Origin: Novosphingobium taihuense
GTDB taxonomy: Bacteria > Pseudomonadota > Alphaproteobacteria > Sphingomonadales > Sphingomonadaceae
Assembly: GCF_007830315.1 (NCBI RefSeq)
Contig: NZ_VLKJ01000010.1
Location: 62,001-126,000 of the forward strand
Length of the DNA: 64,000 nt
Direction of reading: 5' to 3'
Below the pieces are notes generated by a model. That model was not told the origin of the DNA. It was given only the letters and a program-made list of their open reading frames with translations, and did not search any database. The first letter of the stretch is position 1, and every line of letters starts with the position of its first letter. Positions 27,930 through 36,359 of this stretch are shown here, piece by piece. Made by a program: the position numbers and the translations under genes.

Positions 27930-28835
27930 ATGACGGATTTCCGGGGCAAGACCGCATTCATTACCGGCGGCGTGAACGGCATCGGGTTCGGCATTGCCCG
28001 CGCCTTTGCGCTCGCCGGGATGGACTTGATCCTGACCTACCGCAAGGATGCTGACCGCGAGGACGCCGCCCGCTGGCTGGCCGACAATGCCCTGCCCCCT
28101 GCCCGCTTCGTCCAGCTCGACGTAACCGACCGCGCCCGCTTTGCCGAGGTCGCAGCCGAGGTTGGCAAGGTCCACGTCCTCGTCAACAATGCCGGGGTCA
28201 GCGTGTTCGGCCCGACCGACGAGGCAAGCTATGCCGATTACGACTGGATCATGGGCGTCAACTTCGGCGGCGTGGTCAACGGCCTGGTCTCGTTCCTGCC
28301 AGGCATGAAGGCCCATGGCGAAGGCGGCCACGTGGTCAACGTCGCCTCGATGGCGGCCTACGTCTCCGGCCCGCAGGCAGGGATATACACCGCCAGCAAG
28401 TTCGCCGTGCGCGGCCTGACCGAAAGCTTGCGCTACAACCTCGCCCCGCATGGCATCGGCGTCTCGCTGATGTGCCCCGGCCTCACTCGCACCAACGCCT
28501 GGACCAGCGCTCTCAAGCGGCCTGAAGGTTACGCGGATTCCGGCTTCGCCCCGGCAGACGCGGCTGAACTCGAACAGTTCGGCACCGCCTTCGAACTCGG
28601 CATGGACCCACTCGAGGTCGGGCAAAAGACCCTGCAGGGCATGATCGAGAACCGCGGCCTGATCCTCACCCACGGCGAGTTCGCCGAGGACTTCGAGGAA
28701 ATCTACCGCACCTCTCTCGACGCTCTGCCCAAGGAGGACATCCCCGAAGGCCGCCTCCACATCGAACGCCTGCGCCGCGCTGCCAACAAGGCCGCGGCGG
28801 AAGGCCAGCAGATCGCGCTTTCGGATCTCACCTGA
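27930..28835 (+). CDS. Short-chain dehydrogenase/reductase
   Basis: 301 residues from the ATG at 27930, preceded by a GAAGAGGAG ribosome site. Classical SDR: cofactor motif TGGVNGIGFGIA (residues 12-23), NNAG at 86-89, catalytic Ser140, Tyr153 and Lys157 (YTASK). The 301-residue length is longer than core SDRs, with an acidic C-terminal tail. It follows putA by 78 bp on the same strand but has no known role in proline catabolism. The substrate is unknown. Confidence 0.87.
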   Translation: MTDFRGKTAFITGGVNGIGFGIARAFALAGMDLILTYRKDADREDAARWLADNALPPARFVQLDVTDRARFAEVAAEVGKVHVLVNNAGVSVFGPTDEASYADYDWIMGVNFGGVVNGLVSFLPGMKAHGEGGHVVNVASMAAYVSGPQAGIYTASKFAVRGLTESLRYNLAPHGIGVSLMCPGLTRTNAWTSALKRPEGYADSGFAPADAAELEQFGTAFELGMDPLEVGQKTLQGMIENRGLILTHGEFAEDFEEIYRTSLDALPKEDIPEGRLHIERLRRAANKAAAEGQQIALSDLT

Positions 28836-28849
28836 CCGCACAAGAAAAA

Positions 28850-28879
28850 CGGGGCGCCAACCTTTCGGCCAGCGCCCCG
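28850..28879. terminator. GC-rich hairpin after the SDR gene
   Basis: CGGGGCGC pairs with GCGCCCCG across a 14-base loop, 15 bases after the SDR stop. There is no T-run after it on the plus strand; an A-rich stretch precedes it, which would be a T-run only for minus-strand transcription. Intrinsic termination is therefore uncertain. Confidence 0.4.
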
Positions 28880-29312
28880 CAAGGGGTCATGCGTCTCATC
28901 CAATCACCAAACGCGGCGTAAGCGCAGCCGGTTCCGTCGCCGGAGAAAAACGGATTTCCCCAAGCGCAAGGATTGCACTTCCCTCACATCGTGCGCCGCC
29001 GCCATGCCCGCCGATCCTGCTGTCCGCCCCACGAGCCATTCGCGCTTTCACGCTGGTGCCAAACGCAGGAACAAGTCATGTTGCAATGACCATGACCCTC
29101 GCGCTCTTTGTTGTACGGCGCAGAGGCATGGCTGGACTTAGCGAGAAGCGGGGAGTATTTTGGTGAATTCTGCACCTGCCCGGTAAATTCTGTCCCCGCA
29201 ATTTCCCAGAATTGAGGGTGCAGTCATTGCATTCGTATCAATCATTTTGCAACTCATCCTTGCCACAGTCTCACTGAGTAACAATCGTGGTGTATACAAC
29301 AGGGTGAGCGCG
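28880..29312. other. Gene-free stretch, AT-richer than surroundings, with RAYT-type repeats at its end
   Basis: About 430 bases without a convincing gene. Short open frames here have no recognisable motifs or ribosome sites. From about 29160 the sequence becomes AT-rich and contains two tandem copies of a GGT(A/G)AATTCTG-type motif (annotated separately), followed by the probable promoter region of the AIM24-family gene. This marks the left edge of the accessory patch ending at tRNA-Leu. Confidence 0.5.
29162..29198. repeat. Two tandem RAYT/REP-type motif copies, left side of the AIM24 gene
   Basis: GGTGAATTCTGCACC (29162-29176) and GGTAAATTCTGTCCC (29182-29196) share 12 of 15 positions at a 20-base spacing. 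Read on the minus strand they give GGGACAGAATTTACC, close to the GGTGCCAGAAATTACG motif on the plus strand at 30515. Motifs of this kind commonly surround REP-associated tyrosine transposases. Confidence 0.4.
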
Positions 29313-30437
29313 ATGAACGAACGACCAAGCGGATTTGGCAGACGCATTGTGCCAGCTGCAGGTCTGGCACAGGGTGCAGCGCTCCCCCCAACCGGTGGCT
29401 TTGGCATGGCGCAGCCGCGCTATGGGCACGAACGCGAAGCCGGTCTTGCCGACGACATCGATTTCCAGATTCTCGGCAATGATCTTCAGTTTGTCGAGAT
29501 CGAACTTGATCCGGGCGAAAGCGTGATTGCAGAGCCAGGGGCGATGGTCTGGAAGGATTTCGACATTGAGCCATCCACCGTGCTCGATACCGATAACCGT
29601 CCGGGGCAGGGATTCGGCAGCAAGCTGCTCAATGCGGGCAAACGCATGCTCTCTGGCGAAAGTCTGTTTCTGGCAATGTTCACCAACAATGGCGTGGGCA
29701 TTTCGAAACGTGCAAAGATCGCCTTCTCTTCGCCCATGCCGGGCAATATCCTCCCCCTGCGCCTTTCAGACTATGGCGGTAAGGTTATCTGCCAGCGCGA
29801 AAGCTTTCTGGCGGCAGCGCGCGGTGTCTCGGTGGGCGTCACGCTTATTCCGGGGATGCGCGGCGGGGGGCTGGCAGGCATGATACGGGGCGGGATCACC
29901 GGCATGTTCGGCGGCGAAGGCTTCATGATGCAAAAGCTCGAAGGCGATGGCTGGGCCTTCGTCCATATGGGCGGCTCGGTTATTGAACGCCAGCTTGCCG
30001 CCGGAGAGCGTATCCACGTGGATACGGGCTGTGTTGCGGCCTATACCGAAAGCGTGGACTTCCGGGTGGTCATGGCTGGTGGCGGTGTTCGCAACCGCCT
30101 GCTGGGCGGCGAAGGCTTGTTCTATGCTGCGCTTACCGGACCGGGTACGGTGTGGATACAATCTGTACCTTTCGCCCGTCTGGCGCTGAACATCATGGGG
30201 GTTGCGCAAGGCGTGGGCTATGGCGGTGAAACCAGCCTCGGGGGATTGGCTGCGGCGGGTGCGGTCGGTGTTGTGGGGGCAGTCGGACTGGCGGGCGCTG
30301 CGGCAGGTTTTGCCGGCGGAGCGATGACCGGGCAAGCAGCAGGTGGCCTCGACGATGTTGGCATGGCGGCTGCAGACGTGCTTGATGCCGACAAAGGCAT
30401 ACTGGGCACATTGGGCGGCTGGCTATCAGGCGACTGA
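29313..30437 (+). CDS. AIM24-family protein (TIGR00266-type)
   Basis: 374 residues from the ATG at 29313, preceded by AGGGTGAG; a start at 29406 (MAQPRYGH) is also possible. The AIM24 beta-barrel core spans about residues 50-290, with EIELDPGESVIAEPGAMVW, KRMLSGESLFLAMFTN, GEGFMMQKLEGDGWAFVHMG and VDTGCVAAYTESVDF. An alanine/glycine-rich, probably membrane-interacting segment (about 300-345) and a short polar tail follow. Bacterial relatives have no settled biochemical role. The gene stands alone and is bracketed by inverted RAYT-type repeats, so it may be an acquired cassette. Confidence 0.75.
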   Translation: MNERPSGFGRRIVPAAGLAQGAALPPTGGFGMAQPRYGHEREAGLADDIDFQILGNDLQFVEIELDPGESVIAEPGAMVWKDFDIEPSTVLDTDNRPGQGFGSKLLNAGKRMLSGESLFLAMFTNNGVGISKRAKIAFSSPMPGNILPLRLSDYGGKVICQRESFLAAARGVSVGVTLIPGMRGGGLAGMIRGGITGMFGGEGFMMQKLEGDGWAFVHMGGSVIERQLAAGERIHVDTGCVAAYTESVDFRVVMAGGGVRNRLLGGEGLFYAALTGPGTVWIQSVPFARLALNIMGVAQGVGYGGETSLGGLAAAGAVGVVGAVGLAGAAAGFAGGAMTGQAAGGLDDVGMAAADVLDADKGILGTLGGWLSGD

Positions 30438-30512
30438 TCGTCGCGCAGGTCGTGCGCAACACACCATTGTGTTGATACAAAGGAAGTCTGCCAGAGGGCC
30501 GACTTTGAAATC

Positions 30513-30547
30513 ACGGTGCCAGAAATTACGAAATTACGGTGACAGGT
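30513..30547. repeat. RAYT/REP-type motif copies, right side of the AIM24 gene
   Basis: GGTGCCAGAAATTACG (30515-30530) and the related TTACGGTGACAGG (30535-30547) lie next to each other just before the transposase remnant. The first matches the inverted form of the copy at 29182 at 12 of 16 positions, so the two sites face each other across the AIM24 gene. Confidence 0.4.
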
Positions 30548-30582
30548 ACAAAAATCCCCAATTACTGACGTCCGCTCGCTCA

Positions 30583-30915
30583 GGTGTGGAGATATGGTCC
30601 TGGTGCGTCATGCCCAGCCACGTGCACATCGTGGCCGTGCCGTCCTATGAAGACGGCCTGCGCCGCACGTTCCGCTATGTCCACCGCCATACACCGGATA
30701 AATCAACGCCCGCCTGCGCGTGACCGGCCATCTCTGGCAGGGACGGATCAGTTCTGTCGCCATGGATGAGACGTATTTCGTCGCGGCACTGCGCTATATC
30801 GCCTTCAACCCTGTCCGCGCCCGCCTTGTGCCCCGATGCGAGGACTGGTCCTGGTCGAGCACCCATGCGCTGATTGCCGGTCGGGATGGCCATGTGGCCA
30901 CGGGTGCCCGAAGGC
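30583..30915 (+). pseudogene. Degenerate REP-associated tyrosine transposase (RAYT, IS200-like Y1 family)
   Basis: Two reading frames together make a recognisable RAYT. The first gives GVEIWSWCVMPSHVHIVAVP with the HxH metal site (HVH) up to about 30690. After a frame change near there, the second gives RLRVTGHLWQGRISS, MDETYFVAALRYIAFNPVRA and EDWSWSS. The N-terminal part of about 55 residues normally starting LPHHVTQRG is missing, and the catalytic-Tyr helix seems eroded. No intact copy is in the window. It abuts tRNA-Leu. Confidence 0.75.
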
Positions 30916-30940
30916 AAGGATCACACTGTTCGGATGATGA

Positions 30941-31027
30941 TGGTGCGGTCGAGAAGACTCGAACTTCCACGGGCTTTCGCCCACAACGACCTCAACGTTG
31001 CGCGTCTACCAATTCCGCCACGACCGC
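30941..31027 (-). tRNA. tRNA-Leu(GAG)
   Basis: 87 bases on the minus strand including an encoded CCA. The acceptor arms GCGGTCG and CGACCGC pair fully, the anticodon stem CAACG/CGTTG carries the loop TTGAGGT with anticodon GAG, a long variable arm (GGGCGAAAGCCC) marks it as class II, and the T-arm has GTTCGAGTC. It reads CUC/CUU leucine codons. Confidence 0.97.
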
Positions 31028-31158
31028 AAAATCAAACGGGGTGCCCGACCTGTGATCGGCGCCCCGTGGTGGGGTAGGAGCGCGCCCCTAGCAAAGGAGT
31101 CTGGCGGGCGCAACAAGCTTCGCGCAATTTTTCGCGCAAGCGCGCAAACCGGCAGGGA

Positions 31159-31998
31159 TCAGTCGGGCTTCCAACCGATTTCCGCGAACTTGGCGGACTG
31201 CGGCACGTCGGTGACCGCCGCGTTGATCGTCACGCTTTCACCGGGGGCAAGTTCTTCCTGCGGCGGCGGAACGTCCCAGGTCTTCACCACCTTGTCGCCC
31301 GAATCGCGCAGCACGATCAAGATTTCCGGAAGTGCGCGGACTTCCTTGCCGGTGTTGGTCACCGTGCCGCTCACGCCGAAGTACTTGGTACCGTTTGGCA
31401 GCTGTCTGCGGTCCTGCTTTTCCGGCGGGAACGACAGTTCGAGATCCGGGCGTTCGGCGCCGAAGGCCTGTCCGGTTCCCGGCAGCCATTGCGGCAGGCC
31501 GAAGTAATACGCCGCACCCCCTAGCGCCGCCACGGTCAACGCAAAGGCCACCGCCGCGATCGTCCACAACTTGGCCGGATTGCGCCGCGGTCTGAAAGGC
31601 GGCTGGTGATCGAAGGGCGACTGGTCGTCCTCGACGGGAGCTGCCCCATACGTCCGCCGCGCAGGATGCGGCAGAGGCGGCGGTGTCGGCGGCTCGGCTT
31701 CGCGCGGAGCACTCGCTGCGCCGAACGGAAGATCGGGCTCGCTCGCTGCCGCAGGTGCTGGGGATGGCGCAGGCGCCGCAGCAGGTGCAGGCGGTGGTGG
31801 TGCAGCAACGACTGCAGCATCGCCCGCAGTCACAACCCCTTCCGCCACGGCAGTCCCCTCGAGGCGTTCGGGCAGCTCAGGGCCGTTCTGGAACCACGAA
31901 TGGCGGCACCGCGCGCAACGCACGGTCCTGCCGTCCACGCCGATCGCGGTGTCGGGAACGACATAGCGCGTCGAGCAGGCTGGGCACGCAATGATCAT
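31159..31998 (-). CDS. Zinc-ribbon (MJ0042) membrane protein with DUF3426-like C-terminus
   Basis: 279 residues. The N-terminus is an MJ0042 zinc ribbon with ligands in CPACSTRY (residues 5-12) and CARCRHSW (about 28-35). A long Pro/Ala-rich linker (about 60-150) follows, then one membrane helix (TIAAVAFALTVAALGGAAYYF, about 167-187) and a C-terminal beta domain (GVSGTVTNTGKEVRALPEILIVL) of the DUF3426/FxLYD type. Topology suggests a cytoplasmic zinc ribbon and a periplasmic sensing or binding domain. It is divergent from ftsEX, a common neighbour in sphingomonads; the function is unknown. Confidence 0.8.
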   Translation of the reverse strand: MIIACPACSTRYVVPDTAIGVDGRTVRCARCRHSWFQNGPELPERLEGTAVAEGVVTAGDAAVVAAPPPPAPAAAPAPSPAPAAASEPDLPFGAASAPREAEPPTPPPLPHPARRTYGAAPVEDDQSPFDHQPPFRPRRNPAKLWTIAAVAFALTVAALGGAAYYFGLPQWLPGTGQAFGAERPDLELSFPPEKQDRRQLPNGTKYFGVSGTVTNTGKEVRALPEILIVLRDSGDKVVKTWDVPPPQEELAPGESVTINAAVTDVPQSAKFAEIGWKPD

Positions 31999-32145
31999 TC
32001 AGCGGGTTAAGCATGGTCGGACAGCAAGAAACAATAGCAACACCCGAGACAAAACGCGTCCACGGCCTTTTTTCCACATGGATTGCCGCGTATAGCCCTT
32101 CAGGCGTAACGACGGCGCAGAACAAACGGGTACAGTCTCCACCTC

Positions 32146-32895
32146 ATGAGCCAGCCAGACGACGCGGAGATTGTCCATTTCGACAACGTCGGCCTGCGCT
32201 ATGGCACGGGCAAGGAAGTGCTGACCGACGTCAGCTTCACTTTGTATTCCGGGCGCTTCTATTTCCTCACCGGCGCATCGGGCGCAGGCAAGACGAGCAT
32301 GCTCAAGCTGCTCTACCTCGCCCAGCGCCCCTCGCGCGGGCTGATCCGCATGTTCGGGACCGATGCGATCACCCTGCCCCGCGAACGCCTGCCCGGCTTC
32401 CGCCGCCGCCTCGGCGTGGTATTTCAGGACTTCCGTCTCGTTCCCCACCTCTCGGCGTTCGACAACGTCGCGCTGCCCTTGCGCGTGGCCGGCGTGCCAG
32501 AGCGTGACATCGTCAAGCCGGTCACCGACATGCTCGAATGGGTTGGCCTCGGCGATCGCAGTCACGCCCGTCCCGCCACGCTTTCGGGTGGCGAACAGCA
32601 GCGCGTCGCCATTGCCCGCGCGGTGATCGGCCGCCCTGACATGCTTGTGGCCGACGAGCCGACCGGCAACGTCGATCCTGAAATGGCAGTCAAGCTGCTG
32701 CGCCTGTTCGAGGCGCTGAACCGCCTCGGTACCACCGTCGTCGTCGCCACCCACGATGTTCACCTGATCCAGAAGGTGCCCGAATCGCTTATCATGCGGC
32801 TCGACAAGGGCCGCCTGTCCGATCCCACGGGCGCGCTGCGCTATCCGCCGCGTCGCATGGCCAGCCCGCCCCGTCCGGACGTGCTTGGCGCATGA
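32146..32895 (+). CDS. ftsE: Cell-division ATP-binding protein FtsE
   Basis: ATPase of the FtsEX complex that controls peptidoglycan hydrolases at the septum. 249 residues with Walker A GASGAGKT (43-50), Q-loop [21 protein letters not shown] signature LSGGEQQR (146-153), Walker B LVADE (167-171) and switch His in [10 protein letters not shown]. Its stop overlaps the ftsX start by four bases. A 147-bp divergent promoter region separates it from the zinc-ribbon gene. Confidence 0.95.
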   Translation: MSQPDDAEIVHFDNVGLRYGTGKEVLTDVSFTLYSGRFYFLTGASGAGKTSMLKLLYLAQRPSRGLIRMFGTDAITLPRERLPGFRRRLGVVFQDFRLVPHLSAFDNVALPLRVAGVPERDIVKPVTDMLEWVGLGDRSHARPATLSGGEQQRVAIARAVIGRPDMLVADEPTGNVDPEMAVKLLRLFEALNRLGTTVVVATHDVHLIQKVPESLIMRLDKGRLSDPTGALRYPPRRMASPPRPDVLGA

Positions 32896-33827
32896 GCATC
32901 CTGCCCGCCATCAACAATGCCTTGGGCGCAGACTGGCGCGAACGGACCAGCGCCGAAAGCCGCCTGCTGCCCCAGGGCAAGCTTTCCGGCCCGATGCCTT
33001 GGGTCATCGCGATCATGATCGGGTTGACCGTCGTCGCTACCGCCAGCGGCCTTGCCCTGCGCAACACCGCCCGCGCCGCCCGCGCCGATGTGGCAGGCGG
33101 CGTCACCGTCCAGATCGTCCACGGCGCCCCGCGTGAGCGGGACCGCCAGGCCAATGCCGCGCTCGCCGCGTTGAAGTCTGCCCCCGGCGTCGCCGAAGCA
33201 CGCCTCGTCCCCCAGAAGGAGCTCGACGCTCTGGTAGAGCCGTGGCTAGGCACCACCGCCGGAGACGATGTCAACGCGCTCCCAGTTCCGGCCCTGATCG
33301 ACGTGCGCCTGTCCGGCAGCGCCGACGCCAACCGCCTCGGCGCGCTGCGCCAAGCGTTGCGCGGGAAGGCGCCGGCGGCGCGGATCGATGCGCAGGCCAG
33401 TTGGCTCGCCCCGGTGTTCGAGGCGGTTCACGCCCTGCAGTGGCTCGCAGGCGGCCTGATCGCGCTGCTTGCCTTCGCCACCATCGCCACCGTGCTACTC
33501 GCCTCGCGCAATGCACTGGGCAACCACCGCGGCACGATCGAGATCGTCCACATGCTCGGCGGGACCGACGCGCAGATCGCGCGGATATTCCAGCGCTCGA
33601 TGGCGGTTGATGCGGCGGCTGGCGGCATCGGCGGGCTGCTGCTCGGCGTCGTCGTCACCAGCCTGCTCGGACGGCAGTTCGCCGCGCTCGGCTCGGGCAT
33701 GATGGCCGCAGGGGGCCTCGCATGGAGCGACTGGCTGGCGATCTGCTGCATTCCCGTGGGCGGTGTCCTGCTTGCGGTGCTGACCGCGCGCCTCACCGTC
33801 CTCAGCGCCTTGAGGCGCATGCTATGA
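32892..33827 (+). CDS. ftsX: Cell-division permease protein FtsX
   Basis: 311 residues with the FtsX layout: one N-terminal membrane helix (PWVIAIMIGLTVVATASGLAL), a periplasmic domain of about 120 residues, then three helices in the C-terminal half (LAGGLIALLAFATIATVLL; AAAGGIGGLLLGVVVTSLL; WLAICCIPVGGVLLAVL). The segment NHRGTIEIVHMLGGTDAQIARIFQ between helices is characteristic. It couples FtsE ATP hydrolysis to septal peptidoglycan cleavage. Overlaps ftsE and the following YdcF-type gene by four bases each. Confidence 0.92.
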   Translation: MSILPAINNALGADWRERTSAESRLLPQGKLSGPMPWVIAIMIGLTVVATASGLALRNTARAARADVAGGVTVQIVHGAPRERDRQANAALAALKSAPGVAEARLVPQKELDALVEPWLGTTAGDDVNALPVPALIDVRLSGSADANRLGALRQALRGKAPAARIDAQASWLAPVFEAVHALQWLAGGLIALLAFATIATVLLASRNALGNHRGTIEIVHMLGGTDAQIARIFQRSMAVDAAAGGIGGLLLGVVVTSLLGRQFAALGSGMMAAGGLAWSDWLAICCIPVGGVLLAVLTARLTVLSALRRML

Positions 33828-34384
33828 CCAGCCGTGGCATCTTTCGCCGGCTATTCTCGCTGCTCGTCATCGCATGGGCACTGGGCTTCATCTGGTTCGC
33901 GGTGTTCCTGCCCCGTCCGGTGGTGGAACCCGTGCGGACCGACGGCGTCGTTGCGCTCACCGGCGGCGGCGGCCGTATCCCCCATGCACTGAGCGTGATC
34001 GAGAAGGGCCGCGCGCGCCGCCTGCTCGTCTCGGGCGTGGATCGCGAGGTCCGCCCGCGTGAGTTCGCCGTGGAATACAAAGTGCCCGAACGGCTGATGA
34101 CCTGCTGCGTCGTGCTCGGCTATGACGCGGTCGATACCCGCAGCAACGCGGTCGAGACGACGCGCTGGGTCAAGGAGTACAAGCTCCGCTCGGTCCGCCT
34201 GGTGACGACCGACTGGCACATGCGCCGCGCCGCCTTCGATCTTGCCGCAGAAGCGCCCAGCAGCCTGATCATCGTCGAGGACGCGGTGCCCTCAAAGCCC
34301 AGCTTCCGCATCCTGTTCATCGAATACAACAAGCTCGTCGCCCGGGTGGTTGCCTGGGGCGTGGCGAGTCTGATCGGCTGGTAA
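33824..34384 (+). CDS. YdcF/SanA-family (DUF218) membrane-anchored protein
   Basis: 186 residues from the ATG at 33824, which overlaps the ftsX TGA. One N-terminal membrane helix (FSLLVIAWALGFIWFAVFLP) is followed by the DUF218 core: VDGVVALTGGGGRI-like strand, LLVSGVD, CCVVLGYDAVDTRSNAVET and LVTTDWHMRRAAFDL. Members such as ElyC/SanA affect envelope integrity, but the reaction is not established. Position directly after ftsEX and before plsC supports an envelope role. Confidence 0.85.
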   Translation: MTSRGIFRRLFSLLVIAWALGFIWFAVFLPRPVVEPVRTDGVVALTGGGGRIPHALSVIEKGRARRLLVSGVDREVRPREFAVEYKVPERLMTCCVVLGYDAVDTRSNAVETTRWVKEYKLRSVRLVTTDWHMRRAAFDLAAEAPSSLIIVEDAVPSKPSFRILFIEYNKLVARVVAWGVASLIGW

Positions 34385-34386
34385 TC

Positions 34387-35079
34387 TTGCGCAATCTGCT
34401 TTCCATTCCCCGCAGCCTCCTGTTCTACCCGACGTTCTACATCGGATCGGTGCCCTACGTGCTTGCCGCGCTAGTACTCATGCACCGGGCGCAGGGCCCG
34501 TTCCGTGCGGTCGTGCGCGGCTGGAGTGCATGGCATCGCACCTGCTGCCGCTGGCTCCTTGGCATCCGGGTGGAACTGCAGGACCCGGTGTTCAAGCCCG
34601 GCGTGCTCTATGCCGTGCGCCATGAATCCTTCTTCGAAGCGATAGACATGCCGCGCCTGTTCCGCGTGCCGGTCGTCTTCGCCAAGGCCGAACTGCTGCG
34701 CATTCCCGGCTGGGGCAAGGCCGGCGAAAGCTTCGGCCTGATCGGGGTCGAGCGCGAGGCCGGTGCAAAGGCCCTGCGCAAGATGCTCAGCGAAGCCCGT
34801 CGCCGTGTTGCCGAGGATCGCCCGCTGATCATCTTCCCCGAAGGCACCCGCGTCCCCCACGGCCAGCGCCGCGATCTGCAGGCGGGTTTTGCCGGGATCT
34901 ACAAGCTGCTCGGCCTGCCGGTCATCCCCGTCGCGGTTGACAGCGGCCCGCTCTATCACCGCACGTGGAAGCTATCGGGCACCATCCGCTACCGCTTCGC
35001 CGAGGAAATTCCGCCGGGCCTCCCGCGCGAGGAGATCGAAGCCCGCGTCGAAGCCGCCATAAACGCGCTCAACGCATGA
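34387..35079 (+). CDS. 1-acyl-sn-glycerol-3-phosphate acyltransferase (PlsC-like)
   Basis: 230 residues. The start is a TTG at 34387, two bases after the preceding stop; the next ATG would remove a membrane segment. The PlsC catalytic histidine lies in RHESFFEAID, His79, as HX4E (Glu84) rather than the usual HX4D, a variant known in proteobacterial relatives. The phosphate-binding block is IIFPEGTR (148-155), followed by GLPVIPVAVDSG. It adds the second acyl chain to make phosphatidic acid at the inner membrane, or acts on a related lyso-lipid. Its stop overlaps the Nramp-like gene start. Confidence 0.87.
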   Translation: MRNLLSIPRSLLFYPTFYIGSVPYVLAALVLMHRAQGPFRAVVRGWSAWHRTCCRWLLGIRVELQDPVFKPGVLYAVRHESFFEAIDMPRLFRVPVVFAKAELLRIPGWGKAGESFGLIGVEREAGAKALRKMLSEARRRVAEDRPLIIFPEGTRVPHGQRRDLQAGFAGIYKLLGLPVIPVAVDSGPLYHRTWKLSGTIRYRFAEEIPPGLPREEIEARVEAAINALNA

Positions 35080-36359
35080 CCCGTCCGGTCACAGGCACTT
35101 CCGTTCAGAGCGCGGACGAAAAGCGCTCGATGATGGAAGTGCTCGGCCCCGGTCTCGTCACCGGCGCGGCTGACGACGATCCCTCCGGCATCGGCACCTA
35201 CAGCCAGGTCGGCGCGCAGTTTGGCTATTCGCTGGCCTGGTCGATGATCCTGGCCCTGCCGCTGCTCGTCTCGATCCAGGCGATCTGCGCGAGGATCGGC
35301 GCGACGACCGGGCGCGGCATCGCACACAACCTGCGCCGCCACTATCACCCCGCGCTCCTGCGCACGATGGTCCTGCTCCTGCTCGTCGCCAACGTGATCA
35401 ATCTGGGTGCAGACCTCGGCGCGATGGGCGCGGTGCTTGCCCTGCTGATCCCCGGCCCGGAGCACCTGTTCGTGCTGCTGTTCGGCGTGGCGAGCGTGCT
35501 GGCCGAAGTGCTCGTCAGCTACGAGCGCTACGCCCGCATCCTCAAATGGACCACGCTCTCGCTGTTCTCCTATATTGCCGTCGTCCTTGTCGCCGATGTC
35601 GACTGGCGCGCGGCACTGCACGGCCTGACCGTGCCCACGTTCGCGCTCGACCGCGATCACACGATGGCTCTGGTTGCCATCTTCGGCACCACGATCAGTC
35701 CGTACCTGTTCTTCTGGCAGGCAGGCCAGGAAGTGGAGGAGCGCCACCGCCGCCACACCAAGCCGCTGTGCATCACCCCGCGCGAGGCAGGACCCGAATT
35801 GCGCCGCATTCGCAACGACACGCTCACCGGCATGGGCTTTTCCAACATCACAGCCCTGTCCATCGTCTTGGCGACAGCGGCCACGCTCCACGCAAATGGC
35901 ATGACCGGCGTGCAGTCGGCCGAGCAGGCCGCATCGGCCCTGCGCCCCATCGCAGGCGAGTTCGCCTTCGCCCTCTTCGCGCTTGGCATCATCGGCACCG
36001 GCCTGCTTGCCGTGCCGGTCCTTGCAGGCTCTGCCGCCTATGCGGTCAGTGAAACCTTCCGCTGGACCGAGGGCCTCGACCGCCGCCCGCGCGAGGCCAA
36101 GGCCTTCTACGGCGCCATCGCACTGGCAACGCTCGGCGGCGTGGCGCTCAACTTCATCCACATCGATCCGATGCGCGCGCTCTACTGGTCAGCCGTGGTC
36201 AACGGGTTGCTCGCCCCGCCGCTGATGGTCGTGACGATGATGATCGCGCGCAACCCGCGTATCATGGGCCGCCTCGTCATCCCCCGCCGCCTCGCCATCG
36301 GCGGCTGGCTCTCCACCGCCGTGATGTGGGCCGTGGCGCTTCTATTCCTCTTCGGCTGA
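35076..36359 (+). CDS. Nramp-related divalent metal transporter with non-canonical metal site
   Basis: 427 residues with about eleven membrane helices. The start ATG at 35076 overlaps the plsC stop. The helix-1 signature reads DDDPSGIGTYSQ (33-44) instead of the classic DPGN, and the helix-6 motif reads GTTISPYLFFWQ (204-215) instead of MPHN, so the manganese/iron-selecting Met is absent. This pattern is seen in Nramp-related branches whose substrate may be Mg2+ or is undetermined. The 3' end overlaps the convergent tyrA gene by 18 bases. Confidence 0.85.
   Translation: MTRPVTGTSVQSADEKRSMMEVLGPGLVTGAADDDPSGIGTYSQVGAQFGYSLAWSMILALPLLVSIQAICARIGATTGRGIAHNLRRHYHPALLRTMVLLLLVANVINLGADLGAMGAVLALLIPGPEHLFVLLFGVASVLAEVLVSYERYARILKWTTLSLFSYIAVVLVADVDWRAALHGLTVPTFALDRDHTMALVAIFGTTISPYLFFWQAGQEVEERHRRHTKPLCITPREAGPELRRIRNDTLTGMGFSNITALSIVLATAATLHANGMTGVQSAEQAASALRPIAGEFAFALFALGIIGTGLLAVPVLAGSAAYAVSETFRWTEGLDRRPREAKAFYGAIALATLGGVALNFIHIDPMRALYWSAVVNGLLAPPLMVVTMMIARNPRIMGRLVIPRRLAIGGWLSTAVMWAVALLFLFG

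Noticed and set aside
28984..29175. 63-codon minus-strand frame in the gap before the AIM24 gene
   Set aside because: No ribosome site or motif, and it ends inside the repeat-bearing stretch.
30941..31027. tRNA-Leu as an integration site of a larger island
   Set aside because: No copy of the tRNA 3' end and no integrase gene are found within the window; only a dead RAYT is adjacent.
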